From Betaproteobacteria bacterium (lineage in GTDB: Bacteria; Pseudomonadota; Gammaproteobacteria; Burkholderiales; SG8-41): a stretch of DNA of 12,955 bases. The DNA is taken from the NCBI GenBank assembly GCA_025353085.1, contig JANXRI010000131.1, positions 1-12,955 of the forward strand, written 5' to 3'. The translations under genes were made by a program, and so were the position numbers. The notes beneath the pieces were generated by a model. That model was not told the DNA's origin. It saw nothing but the letters and a program-made list of their open reading frames with translations, and did not search any database. Shown here one piece after another: positions 1-7,064 of this stretch; position 1 is the stretch's first letter, and each line of letters starts with the position of its first letter.

Positions 1-21
1 CCCCCAATCCCCCCAATCCCC
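1..21. repeat. Short C-rich tandem repeat at the window edge
   Basis: The first bases hold two near-identical copies of a 9-10 bp unit reading roughly CCCCCAATC, directly before the Shine-Dalgarno of the first gene. It is too short to classify, and the window edge cuts off whatever lies upstream, so the copy number is unknown. It could be the end of a longer simple repeat. Confidence 0.5.
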
Positions 22-30
22 GGAGTAACA

Positions 31-1737
31 ATGACCGCTGCAACCACCCAGGTATCCCAGCCGCGCGACTTAAAATTGATCGTTGAGAAGGATGTGCAGA
101 TTCCGATGCGGGACGGCACACTTCTTTATGCGGACGTGTTCCGCCCGGACACGACGGAGAAAGTCCCCGTCATCATGAACCTGACCGTCTATCAAAAAGA
201 CAAGCTGTGGATACCGCCGGCGGATCTCGAGGAAGACGCCAATGAGTATATGAATTGGGAAACGGTCAATCCAAACTGGTGGTGCCCGCGCGGTTACGCC
301 TGCGTGCGCGTGGATGCGCGCGGCTCGGGAAAGTCGCCCGGCGAATCGGAGCCCAGCTCATATCAGGAATCGCTCGATTATTACGACGCAATTGAGTGGA
401 TCGCCAAGCGCGATTGGTGCTCGGCGAACGTCGGCTTGCTTGGCATTTCATATCATGCCTCTTCGCAGTGGCGCGTGGCGAACCTCAATCCGCCATCGTT
501 GAAAGCGATCATGCCGTGGGAAGGGCGCGCGGACCAGTATCGCGACCAGGCGTACCACGGCGGAATTTTTGCGTTGGGCTTCATCGGCAACTGGTGGCTT
601 ACGCACACGGCGCACCATCTTCTGGGCCGTCCGCGCGGGTATAACCCCGACGCTTTCCACAACAATATGATGTGGAAATATATGCGCAACGACCTCGATT
701 CAGAATACTGGCGCCTCGCTGGCGCGCGTTGGGACCAAATCAAGGTGCCGCTTTACAGCGTCGGCAACTGGGGCGGGTTCTCGATGCATTTGCGCGGTAA
801 CACCGAGGGATACATGAACGCGGCATCGAAGAACAAGAAGCTGCGCGTTCACACCGGCACCCATTTCCACCCGTTTCATGCGGAGGAAGGCCGCCAGGAT
901 CAGTTGCGCTGGTTCGATCACTGGTTAAAGGGCAACGACACCGGCATCATGAATGAACCACCGGTCAAGCTCGAAATTCGTACTGGCGGAAGTCCCGAGC
1001 GCTATGCGTTCCGTGCTGAAAACGAGTGGCCGCTCGCGCGCACGCAGTGGACAAAAATGTATTTGCAGATCGATCGCGATCCGACGGGCGATTTGATGGG
1101 CGTAGAAGGCGCGCTCACTTCGACTGCACCAAAAAAAGCCGGCAAGATTACCTATTCGGCGAGCGGCGCGGGCACGGCAGGTGTGGCGTCAGGCTCGTCA
1201 CTCGCGACGACGCACGGCAATACAGGACGTTCCGGCGTGTCTTTCGCGACCGCGCCTTTGGATAAAAATACCGAAGTGACGGGGCCCCTCGTGATGAATT
1301 TGTGGGTATCCAGCACGTCCGAAGACATGGACATTTTCGTTACGCTGCGCAACATCGGGCCCGACGGCGCGGATGTCAATGAAATCGGCCAGCATGGCCA
1401 GCCCGTACCTTGCGTGACCAAAGGCTGGTTGCGCGCATCGCATCGCAAGCTCGATCCGGTACGATCTTTGCCGTATCGGCCATATCATGCACACAATGAG
1501 CGGTTATGGTTGAAGCCAGGCGAGATCGTCGAATGCCAGATCGAAGTGTGGCCGACGTCGATGGTATTCAAAAAAGGCCACTGCATCCGCGTCGACGTGC
1601 AGCCGCGCGATGGCGTCGGCAGCGCGCCTTATACGCACTATCACGGCGATTACAATGCAGGTGCGGAGAATACGATTTATGCGGGGGGCGACACGCCGTC
1701 GTGCCTGGTGCTGCCGGTGATTCCTGAGAAGCGGTGA
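31..1737 (+). CDS. CocE/NonD family alpha/beta hydrolase (X-Pro dipeptidyl-peptidase S15-like)
   Basis: Predicted serine hydrolase of 568 residues, the usual size for CocE/NonD esterases, which cleave esters or amides of small acids. The N-terminal catalytic domain spans about residues 15-305. It carries the family opening 'MRDGTLLYADVFRP' (26-39), an oxyanion-side 'RVDARGSGKSPG' (93-104) and the nucleophile elbow G138-I-S140-Y-H, making Ser140 the likely nucleophile. His278 or His280 in 'HTGTHFHPFH' is the likely catalytic base. Residues from about 310 form the PepX C-terminal jelly-roll domain ('ERLWLKPGEIVE', 'GHCIRVDVQ'). No signal peptide is visible, so it is probably cytoplasmic. The start is supported by GGAG six bases upstream of ATG 31. 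Oddities are that the segment usually carrying the acidic triad residue (GW-x-D in CocE) reads G245-N-W-G-G249, and that H142 stands where the elbow often has Gly. Substrate unknown; a dipeptidase role is less likely than an esterase or amidase role. Confidence 0.88.
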   Translation: MTAATTQVSQPRDLKLIVEKDVQIPMRDGTLLYADVFRPDTTEKVPVIMNLTVYQKDKLWIPPADLEEDANEYMNWETVNPNWWCPRGYACVRVDARGSGKSPGESEPSSYQESLDYYDAIEWIAKRDWCSANVGLLGISYHASSQWRVANLNPPSLKAIMPWEGRADQYRDQAYHGGIFALGFIGNWWLTHTAHHLLGRPRGYNPDAFHNNMMWKYMRNDLDSEYWRLAGARWDQIKVPLYSVGNWGGFSMHLRGNTEGYMNAASKNKKLRVHTGTHFHPFHAEEGRQDQLRWFDHWLKGNDTGIMNEPPVKLEIRTGGSPERYAFRAENEWPLARTQWTKMYLQIDRDPTGDLMGVEGALTSTAPKKAGKITYSASGAGTAGVASGSSLATTHGNTGRSGVSFATAPLDKNTEVTGPLVMNLWVSSTSEDMDIFVTLRNIGPDGADVNEIGQHGQPVPCVTKGWLRASHRKLDPVRSLPYRPYHAHNERLWLKPGEIVECQIEVWPTSMVFKKGHCIRVDVQPRDGVGSAPYTHYHGDYNAGAENTIYAGGDTPSCLVLPVIPEKR

Positions 1738-1774
1738 TTGGGTGATTGAGCGATTGAGTGATTAAGTGAATGAG
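1735..1774. repeat. 8-bp tandem repeat (consensus TGATTGAG, five copies)
   Basis: Five head-to-tail 8-mers (TGATTGGG, TGATTGAG, CGATTGAG, TGATTAAG, TGAATGAG) begin exactly with the TGA stop codon of the hydrolase gene and end six bases before the left end of the IS element. Each differs from the consensus by at most one base. Because most units carry TGA, the array also places stop codons behind the gene. Slippage would change array length without touching the protein. Confidence 0.85.
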
Positions 1775-1779
1775 TGCAG

Positions 1780-1793
1780 TAGTGTCCGGTTAA
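1780..1793. repeat. IS4-family terminal inverted repeat, left
   Basis: TAGTGTCCGGTTAA, identical to the reverse complement of 2999-3012. The transposase stop codon (complement of TTA at 1790-1792) lies inside it. Confidence 0.9.
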
Positions 1794-2899
1794 AACTCGA
1801 ATAGATCCAGTTGATTATGAAATACGATGTCATTTTTTTCAGGTGCGGTTTCGGCAACCACTTGTTGCAACGGTAATTTTTCGAAGAGCGTCAATGACAA
1901 AATCTGTAACAAGGTATGCAAGGACGAATCCAGTTTGAGTTGCTTCTTGATGATCGCCACCAGCACGTAGACGCTGATGGCGATCCAGATTTGCGTCCGC
2001 ACGGCGTTCTCCGAGGTGCCGTAGAAACGTTTGATGCGCAGATGCTGCTTGATCCATTTGAAGAACAACTCCACCTGCCATCGGCATTTGTAGAGCGCGC
2101 AGATCGTCAGCGCCGGCAGAGCGAACTGATTGGTCAGGAACACCAGAGTCTTGCCTGTTTCGGGGTCGCGGTAGCGGATTCGTCGCAGGTGGCCGGGGTA
2201 GTGCTTGGCAGCGTACGCTTGGCACGCGTGACGAAGAAGCCCTTCGCCTGGTCCAGCGCGTAGAGCCGCTCGAAGTCGAGGTAACCCCGGTCCATGATGT
2301 AGAAGGCACCGGCCTCGATGATGAGCAGATCCAGAACATCGACGTCGTGCAGCTTGCCATCGGAGATATGGATGAAGGTCGGGATCGAGCCGCGCAGATC
2401 GAGCAGCGTGTGCAGCTTCACTGCTCCCTTGGTGGAGCGAAACGGCGCCCGCGGGAACATCGACAGACACAGTTCGATGGTTGTGGCATCGAGCGCATAC
2501 ACGGTGTTGGCCAGTTCCACGCCAAAGTCGTCGCGAGCCTACAGCGCTCGTGCTTTGACGATCAGCGCGCTGCGCAAATTCGAAGTAGATGTGCCAGTCG
2601 CGCAACTCGTTGGCATCGGCCAGCGTCGAGCGTGCCACCGGCGAGGCCAAGCCCATGTGATAAAGCTTGCCGGCTTGAGCCGCCAAACAGACCTCGATAT
2701 CGCGCAAGCTCTCCCGGTAAGTAAGCTGCGCGAAGGCCATCACGCGAAACTGTTCGGCGCAACTGAGGGTTCGTACCCGGCGATCGCCGCCGTAACGATC
2801 CACGATGCGATGGAAGGTCTTCCACAGCAGGAAGTCCATAATCTGCGCGAACAACGTCTTGGCCGAGATACATACCGGCTCCGGGTTGTCAAAACCCAC
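1790..2899 (-). pseudogene. IS4-family DDE transposase, disrupted
   Basis: Transposase of the IS4 group with an N-terminal DUF4372-like region ('AKTLFAQIMDFLLWKTFHRI', 'RVRTLSCAEQFRVMAFAQLT') and a DDE domain. The reading frame changes twice. The N-terminal part (2899 to about 2572) ends near 'YFEFAQR'. One extra base shifts it into a second frame, where an in-frame TAG (2539-2541) is met before 'NTVYALDATTIEL' (first catalytic Asp) and 'IMDRGYLDF' (second Asp). Near 2203-2224, after 'FFVTRAK', the frame returns with 'HYPGHLRRIRYRDPETGKT' and runs through 'YKCRWQVELFFKWIK', the Y-R-E-K signature with the catalytic Glu, to the stop. From memory of the family, about 30-35 residues are missing at the second junction, where two 8-bp direct repeats sit. 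One open frame spans the whole stretch, but its middle third is out-of-frame nonsense. All three catalytic residues survive, but not in one protein. Confidence 0.88.
2203..2224. repeat. 8-bp direct repeat at the transposase deletion junction
   Basis: GCTTGGCA occurs at 2203-2210 and again at 2217-2224, exactly where the transposase changes frame and lacks about 30 residues relative to intact family members. Short direct repeats of this kind are typical places for slippage deletions, so this may mark the scar. The comparison with intact relatives is from memory. Confidence 0.55.
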
Positions 2900-2998
2900 A
2901 ACGCTACTGCAAAAGGCTGTTTCCGATTCAAGTCGGAGACACCCTCTGTCGTCTTGAAAAGCCCGTCAATATTGGCTTTCAAGCCGATACTCCTCATG

Positions 2999-3012
2999 TT
3001 AACCGGACACTA
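2999..3012. repeat. IS4-family terminal inverted repeat, right
   Basis: TTAACCGGACACTA, the exact reverse complement of the left end at 1780-1793. About 100 bases separate it from the transposase start codon, leaving room for the transposase promoter. Confidence 0.9.
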
Positions 3013-3026
3013 CCGCGGTCGAATGA

Positions 3027-3056
3027 TTGTTGATTTTGCCCTAGGGCCGGTATAGC
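3027..3056 (+). promoter_or_regulatory. Candidate sigma70-type promoter for the TRAP operon with a palindrome in its spacer
   Basis: TTGTTG (3027-3032) and TATAGC (3051-3056) are spaced 18 bases apart in the 153-base gap between the IS end and the binding-protein gene. An alternative -35, TTGATT at 3030-3035, would leave a short 15-base spacer. A perfect 10-bp palindrome, GCCCTAGGGC (3038-3047), lies between the boxes and could be an operator. The match to consensus is only moderate. The leader from here to the start codon at 3166 is about 100 bases and holds an AT-rich stretch (3133-3145). Confidence 0.3.
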
Positions 3057-3155
3057 ATTGCGGCCTGTTGCAAGGCTCCGCCGTGGTTCAGGCTAAAGCA
3101 CTGATAAAAATAAAGTTCGACGTAGTAAACGGTTATTTAAATTATCGAGCCCCCC

Positions 3156-3161
3156 AGGAGG
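3156..3161 (+). promoter_or_regulatory. Consensus Shine-Dalgarno of the binding-protein gene
   Basis: AGGAGG lies four bases before ATG 3166, a full match to the anti-Shine-Dalgarno core. It fixes this start and suggests strong translation, as expected for a periplasmic binding protein made in excess over its permease. Confidence 0.8.
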
Positions 3162-3165
3162 AAAC

Positions 3166-4311
3166 ATGAGCAAAGACTTGAAAAGAGACGAGCCGGCAAA
3201 ACCTGCCATATCCCGCCGTAAATTCTTGACGCGCGCTGCTGCCGCCACCACGGGTGTCGCGATCACCGGCTTCCCCATGATCTCGGTCGCGCAGTCGCCG
3301 ATCACGATGCGTTGGCAGTCGACGTGGCCGACCAAGGATATATTCCACGAATACGCGCTCGACTATGCAAAGAAGGTAAACGACATGTCGGGCGGTCGCC
3401 TCAAAATCGACGTGTTGCCGGCCGGCGCGGTCGTCAAGGCGTTTGACCTGATCGATGCGGTGAGCAAAGGCACGCTCGACGGCGGGCACGGCGTGCTTGC
3501 TTACTGGTACGGCAAAAATTCCGCGATGGCCATCTGGGGCTCCGGCCCTGCGTTCGGGATGGATGCGAACATGGTGCTGGCATGGCATTACTACGGCGGC
3601 GGCAAGGCGCTGCTTGATGAAATTTACAAGAACCTGAACCTCGATGTCGTGTCGTTTCCCTATGGTCCGATGCCGACGCAACCGCTCGGCTGGTACAAGA
3701 AGCCAATCACCAAGCCGGCCGATTTCAAAGGTCTCAAGTTCCGCACAGTCGGATTGTCGATCGATATTTTCACCGGCCTGGGCGCCGCGGTGAATGCATT
3801 GCCGGGCGCAGAAATCGTGCCGGCGATGGATCGCGGTCTGCTGGATGCGGCCGAGTTCAACAACACGTCCTCCGATCGCGCGCTGGGTTTCGCCGACGTA
3901 TCCAAAGTTTGCATGCTGCAAAGCTGGCACCAGTCGGGCGAGCAATTCGAAATCCTGTGGAACAAGAAAAAATACGATGCGCTGCCCGCCGACCTCAGGG
4001 CGATTCTGGGCTACGCCGTCGAGGCCGCGTCCGCTGACATGTCATGGAAGGCGATCGAGCGCTACTCGCAGGACTATATCGAGTTGCAATCGAAGGACAA
4101 GGTCAAGTTTTACAAGACCCCTGATTTGGTCCTCAACGATCAGTTGAGGGCATGGGACGAGATCGTCAAGAAAAAATCGGCCGAGAACCCGATGTTCGCG
4201 AAAGTGATCGCATCGCAGCGCAAGTTCGCGGAGCGCGCGACCAAATGGCAGAACGATACCAATATCGACTTCCGGGTCGCGGCGAAGCGTTACTTCTCGA
4301 AGAAAGCTTAA
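3166..4311 (+). CDS. dctP: TRAP transporter substrate-binding protein (DctP/TakP/FcbT1-like)
   Basis: Periplasmic solute receptor of a tripartite (TRAP) uptake system, 381 residues. The N terminus is a twin-arginine signal: S16-R-R-K-F-L, then a hydrophobic A/G/T-rich segment and a likely cleavage after VAQS-type residues near 43, so it should be exported folded by Tat. The mature part follows the DctP fold, with 'WQSTWPTKDIFHEYA' at its start and 'FKGLKFRTVG' containing Arg193, the arginine that normally binds the substrate carboxylate. 'LPGAEIVPAMDRGLLDAAEF' (212-231) matches the conserved pocket region. Compared with the 2-oxoacid receptor TakP, as remembered, the pocket reads E230-F where TakP has Glu-Trp, and 'SWHQSGEQF' where TakP has 'GWWEGG'. 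The ligand is therefore probably a carboxylate, but a different one. The permease genes follow directly and a terminator lies just after this gene. Confidence 0.93.
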   Translation: MSKDLKRDEPAKPAISRRKFLTRAAAATTGVAITGFPMISVAQSPITMRWQSTWPTKDIFHEYALDYAKKVNDMSGGRLKIDVLPAGAVVKAFDLIDAVSKGTLDGGHGVLAYWYGKNSAMAIWGSGPAFGMDANMVLAWHYYGGGKALLDEIYKNLNLDVVSFPYGPMPTQPLGWYKKPITKPADFKGLKFRTVGLSIDIFTGLGAAVNALPGAEIVPAMDRGLLDAAEFNNTSSDRALGFADVSKVCMLQSWHQSGEQFEILWNKKKYDALPADLRAILGYAVEAASADMSWKAIERYSQDYIELQSKDKVKFYKTPDLVLNDQLRAWDEIVKKKSAENPMFAKVIASQRKFAERATKWQNDTNIDFRVAAKRYFSKKA

Positions 4312-4332
4312 TCAGTCTGTAAAATCCGACGC

Positions 4333-4367
4333 CACCCTGCAGCCTGCCGCTGCAGGGTGTTTTTTTT
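4333..4367 (+). terminator. Intrinsic terminator between binding-protein and small-permease genes
   Basis: A perfect 10-bp stem (CACCCTGCAG at 4333-4342 with CTGCAGGGTG at 4350-4359) closes a 7-base loop and is followed at once by eight T (4360-4367). It sits 22 bases after the binding-protein stop and 43 before the next gene. This is a strong rho-independent terminator inside the transporter operon. The likely effect, by inference, is that most transcripts end here and only read-through reaches the permease genes, giving receptor in excess. Confidence 0.92.
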
Positions 4368-4409
4368 AGCGGTAGGCGGTGGCCAGGCACGGCGCAAGCA
4401 GGAGGCTTC

Positions 4410-5108
4410 ATGCAAGTTCAGCGGTTCCTATTTTGGGTCGACAGTGTCAGCACCTGGTGCGGCAAGGCTTTCGCTTGGCTGATTGGGCTGCTCATGCTTA
4501 TCGTGTGCGCGGAAGTGGGCAAGCGTTACTTTCTGAACGATCCGTCGTCGTGGTTTTTTGATATCACCACAATGATGTACGGCGTGACATTCATGATGTG
4601 CGGCGCCTATACGCTCGCGCAGGACGGGCATGTGCGCGGCGATTTCCTGTATGGCTCGATGAAGCCGCGTACGCAGGCAAGCCTCGATCTCGTGCTTTAC
4701 ATGCTGTTTTTTATTCCGGGAATCGCGGCGCTTATCTATGCCGGCTGGGACTTCGCCGGAACATCGTGGGCGATCCGCGAGCATTCGAGCGTGACTGCCG
4801 ACGGCCCTCCGCTTTATCAATTCAAGACGTTCATTCCCATCGCCGGCGCACTCGTCATGTTGCAGGGAATAGCCGAGATTGTGCGTTGCGTCGTGTGCAT
4901 CCGGACCGGTCAATGGCCCGCGCGTCTCAAAGACGCCGAGGAGATCGATGTGGTCGAGCAACAGCTTGCGAAAAGCATCTACGTCGACGATGAATCCCGC
5001 AAGCGCGCGATTGAAAGCGTGCATGACATCGATGAGGCAGCCCACCAGCGTGGCTTGGGCGACAGGGCCCGTGAAGAAGTCGGCCGCAATAATGGAGAGC
5101 GCAAATGA
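4410..5108 (+). CDS. dctQ: TRAP transporter small permease (DctQ-like)
   Basis: Small integral-membrane subunit of the TRAP transporter, 232 residues, with four predicted membrane helices at about 14-34, 53-73, 95-113 and 141-166. The family signature between helices 2 and 3 appears as 'QDGHVRGDFLY' (71-81), normally D/E-x-H-V-R-x-D. It pairs with the large permease encoded next. The start is fixed by AGGAGG at 4400-4405, four bases before ATG 4410, and the stop overlaps the next start in ATGA (5105-5108), so the two permeases are translationally coupled. Beyond the last helix is a charged tail of about 60 residues (172-232), rich in Asp, Glu, Arg and Lys. That is longer than in the minimal DctQ proteins and presumably lies in the cytoplasm. 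Confidence 0.92.
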   Translation: MQVQRFLFWVDSVSTWCGKAFAWLIGLLMLIVCAEVGKRYFLNDPSSWFFDITTMMYGVTFMMCGAYTLAQDGHVRGDFLYGSMKPRTQASLDLVLYMLFFIPGIAALIYAGWDFAGTSWAIREHSSVTADGPPLYQFKTFIPIAGALVMLQGIAEIVRCVVCIRTGQWPARLKDAEEIDVVEQQLAKSIYVDDESRKRAIESVHDIDEAAHQRGLGDRAREEVGRNNGERK

Positions 5109-7000
5109 GCGATCCGGCACTCGGACTGCTGATGCTCAGCCTGATCGTGGTCGTGATCATGCTGGGTTTCCCCACCGCGTTCACGTTAATGGGGCTCGGC
5201 ATGTTTTTCGGCTTCATCGCGTTTCACGATCCTGCCAAGGCATTTCTTGACAATCGTGTGTTCGACCTGATGGTTGAGCGCACCTACGGGGCGATGACCA
5301 ACGACACGCTGTTGTCGATACCGTTGTTCGTGCTGATGGGCTACGTGATGGAACGCGGGGCGCTCGTCGATAAAATGTTTTACAGCATACAACTCGCATT
5401 CCGGCGGTTGCCTGCGTCGCTCGCCGTGGCGACGCTCATCGTATGTACGTTCTGGGGTATTGCCAGCGGCCTCGTTGGCGCGGTCGTCGTGTTGATGGGC
5501 GTCATCGCGTTCAATCCAATGCTGAAGGCGGGCTACGATGTGCGGCTCGCTGCCGGCGTCATCACTGCCGGCGGCACGCTGGGCATTTTAATTCCGCCCT
5601 CGGTAATGATCATCGTTTATGCGGCCGTCGCGGGCCAGTCCGTCGTCAAGCTGTACGCGTCGGCGATGTTCCCCGGATTTTTTCTGTCGTTTCTGTATCT
5701 TGTCTATATCATCGGCTGGGCGCTGATCAGCCCGAAAATCGCGCCGCGCCTACCCGACAGCGAGAATCAGGTGCCGATCCCTGCGTGGGTGCCGCGGATG
5801 CAGCAGGCGTATTCCGGCAACATGCTGATGTCGCTGCTGGCGGCCACCGTTAATCCGTCCCGCGCATTGCGGCTCGACAGTGAGGGCGCGCGGTTTACGT
5901 ATGTGACGATCGTGCGCAATCTGCTCGCCGCGCTTTTTCCCCTGTTGCTCGCAATCGTGACGTGCTGGGGGATCTGGTGGTATGTCGTTATTCATCAGCA
6001 GGCCGACGCGCAACCGGTGAGTCACGCGGTCAGCATGGTCGAAAAGAAGAGCGAACCCGCGGTTGCCGCGCCGGTTGCGCCAGTCGCCTCACCGCCGAAG
6101 GATGAGGCGCCCCAGGAGTTGGGGGCGAATGCGATTGAGCCTGAAACGACCAGCAAGGAACCGGAAGGTCTGCAGGCAATGGGCAGCCCCGAACTCTCTG
6201 AAGGAAATGCCGCGCCGGCTGCCAGCGGCCCGCCGCCCGAGTTTTATACTTATTTCTGGGTGTGCGTCACAGTCACCGCGCTCTTGTTGATTTACTACTA
6301 TTGGCATTTGCGCGCCGAGCAGTTCCAGATTCTGAAGCTGCTGGTCGAGTCGGTCATGCCGCTCGGCCTATTGACGCTCGTGGTGCTGGCGGTAATTCTG
6401 TTTGGGATTACGACCGCCACCGAATCGGCGGGGATCGGCGCGGCAGGCGCTTTTCTGCTCGCTCTGCAGGCGCGCACCCTCGACTGGGAGCGCGTCAAGC
6501 AATCGGTATTCCTGACTGCCAAAACCACGGCGATGGTGTGCTGGCTCTTCGTCGGGTCGGCGTTGTTCTCCGCCGTGTTCGCAATCCTGGGCGGTCAACA
6601 ACTCGTCGAGCACTGGGTGTTGTCGCTCAATCTGTCGCCGGTGCAGTTCATGATTTTGTCGCAGGCGATCATTTTTGTGCTGGGCTGGCCGCTCGAATGG
6701 ACCGAGATCATTGTGATCTTCGTGCCGATTTTTTTGCCGCTGCTCAAGCACTTCAACATCGATCCGATCCTCTGGGGCACGCTCGTGTTCGTGAACCTGC
6801 AGGCGGCATTCCTGAGCCCGCCAGTGGCAATGTCGGCGTTTTATCTAAAGGGCGTATCGCCGCCGCACGTGACGCTCAATCAGATCTTTGCGGGCATGAT
6901 GCCTTATATGCTGATCGTGATCCTGTGCATGGTGTTCATGTATATCTGGCCTGGCATGACGTTGTGGCTGCCGAATTACTTGTACGGCTCGGGAGGCTGA
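5105..7000 (+). CDS. dctM: TRAP transporter large permease (DctM-like) with a central insert
   Basis: Large membrane subunit that carries out sodium-driven transport of the solute delivered by the receptor. At 631 residues it is some 200 longer than a minimal DctM (about 430). The first half (1-215) contains 'NDTLLSIPLFVLMGYVMERG' and the hallmark 'GGTLGILIPPSVMIIVYA' (156-173). The second half (about 405-631) contains 'TATESAGIGAAGAF' (437-450), 'WPLEWTEIIVIFVPIF' (528-543) and 'FLSPPVAMSAFY' (569-580). Between them lies an insert with two extra predicted helices (about 272-297 and 381-399) joined by an Ala/Pro/Glu-rich linker (about 300-378). Elongated large permeases are known in the mannitol/chloroaromatic-type TRAP systems, which is the best guess for this one. 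The start overlaps the small-permease stop; GGAGA at 5094-5098 is its ribosome binding site. Confidence 0.92.
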   Translation: MSDPALGLLMLSLIVVVIMLGFPTAFTLMGLGMFFGFIAFHDPAKAFLDNRVFDLMVERTYGAMTNDTLLSIPLFVLMGYVMERGALVDKMFYSIQLAFRRLPASLAVATLIVCTFWGIASGLVGAVVVLMGVIAFNPMLKAGYDVRLAAGVITAGGTLGILIPPSVMIIVYAAVAGQSVVKLYASAMFPGFFLSFLYLVYIIGWALISPKIAPRLPDSENQVPIPAWVPRMQQAYSGNMLMSLLAATVNPSRALRLDSEGARFTYVTIVRNLLAALFPLLLAIVTCWGIWWYVVIHQQADAQPVSHAVSMVEKKSEPAVAAPVAPVASPPKDEAPQELGANAIEPETTSKEPEGLQAMGSPELSEGNAAPAASGPPPEFYTYFWVCVTVTALLLIYYYWHLRAEQFQILKLLVESVMPLGLLTLVVLAVILFGITTATESAGIGAAGAFLLALQARTLDWERVKQSVFLTAKTTAMVCWLFVGSALFSAVFAILGGQQLVEHWVLSLNLSPVQFMILSQAIIFVLGWPLEWTEIIVIFVPIFLPLLKHFNIDPILWGTLVFVNLQAAFLSPPVAMSAFYLKGVSPPHVTLNQIFAGMMPYMLIVILCMVFMYIWPGMTLWLPNYLYGSGG

Positions 7001-7033
7001 CCCGCTTGCACCGCGCGCATTGCGCCACACCCG

Positions 7034-7064
7034 ACAGAGCAGCCGCGCGCTGCTCTGTTTTTTT
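7034..7064 (+). terminator. Intrinsic terminator after the TRAP operon
   Basis: A perfect 10-bp stem, ACAGAGCAGC (7034-7043) with GCTGCTCTGT (7049-7058), closes a 5-base loop and runs into a T tract ending at 7064. It closes the TRAP operon 33 bases after the large-permease stop. Because it lies upstream of 7080, it also argues against any start for the next gene before that point. Confidence 0.9.

Larger units (their letters stand above)
1780..3012 (-). mobile_element. Degenerate IS4-family insertion sequence (about 1.23 kb)
   Basis: The element is bounded by perfect 14-bp inverted ends, TAGTGTCCGGTTAA at 1780-1793 and its complement at 2999-3012. A further G/C pair at 1779/3013 could make them 15 bp. 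Inside lies one transposase gene on the minus strand whose TAA stop falls within the left inverted repeat, a compact arrangement normal for these elements. I see no convincing target-site duplication beside the ends. The transposase is broken at several places, so the copy cannot move by itself, though the intact ends could in principle be used by a transposase supplied from elsewhere. It separates the hydrolase gene from the TRAP operon and adjoins the 8-bp repeat array. Confidence 0.9.

Noticed and set aside
2203..2576. Programmed frameshifting in the transposase
   Set aside because: No slippery run is seen, IS4-family genes are normally a single frame, and there is an additional in-frame TAG plus missing residues. 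Decay explains it better.
1790..2899. A single continuous 369-codon transposase on the minus strand
   Set aside because: Its middle part (roughly 2210-2572) has no resemblance to a transposase; the family sequence there, including two catalytic Asp residues, is in another frame. The open frame is accidental.
1767..3029. GAATGAGTG (1768-1776) and GAATGATTG (3021-3029) as a target-site duplication of the IS
   Set aside because: They match at 8 of 9 positions but do not touch the inverted repeats (a few bases away on the left, eight on the right), and the left copy belongs to the tandem array. Chance is likely.
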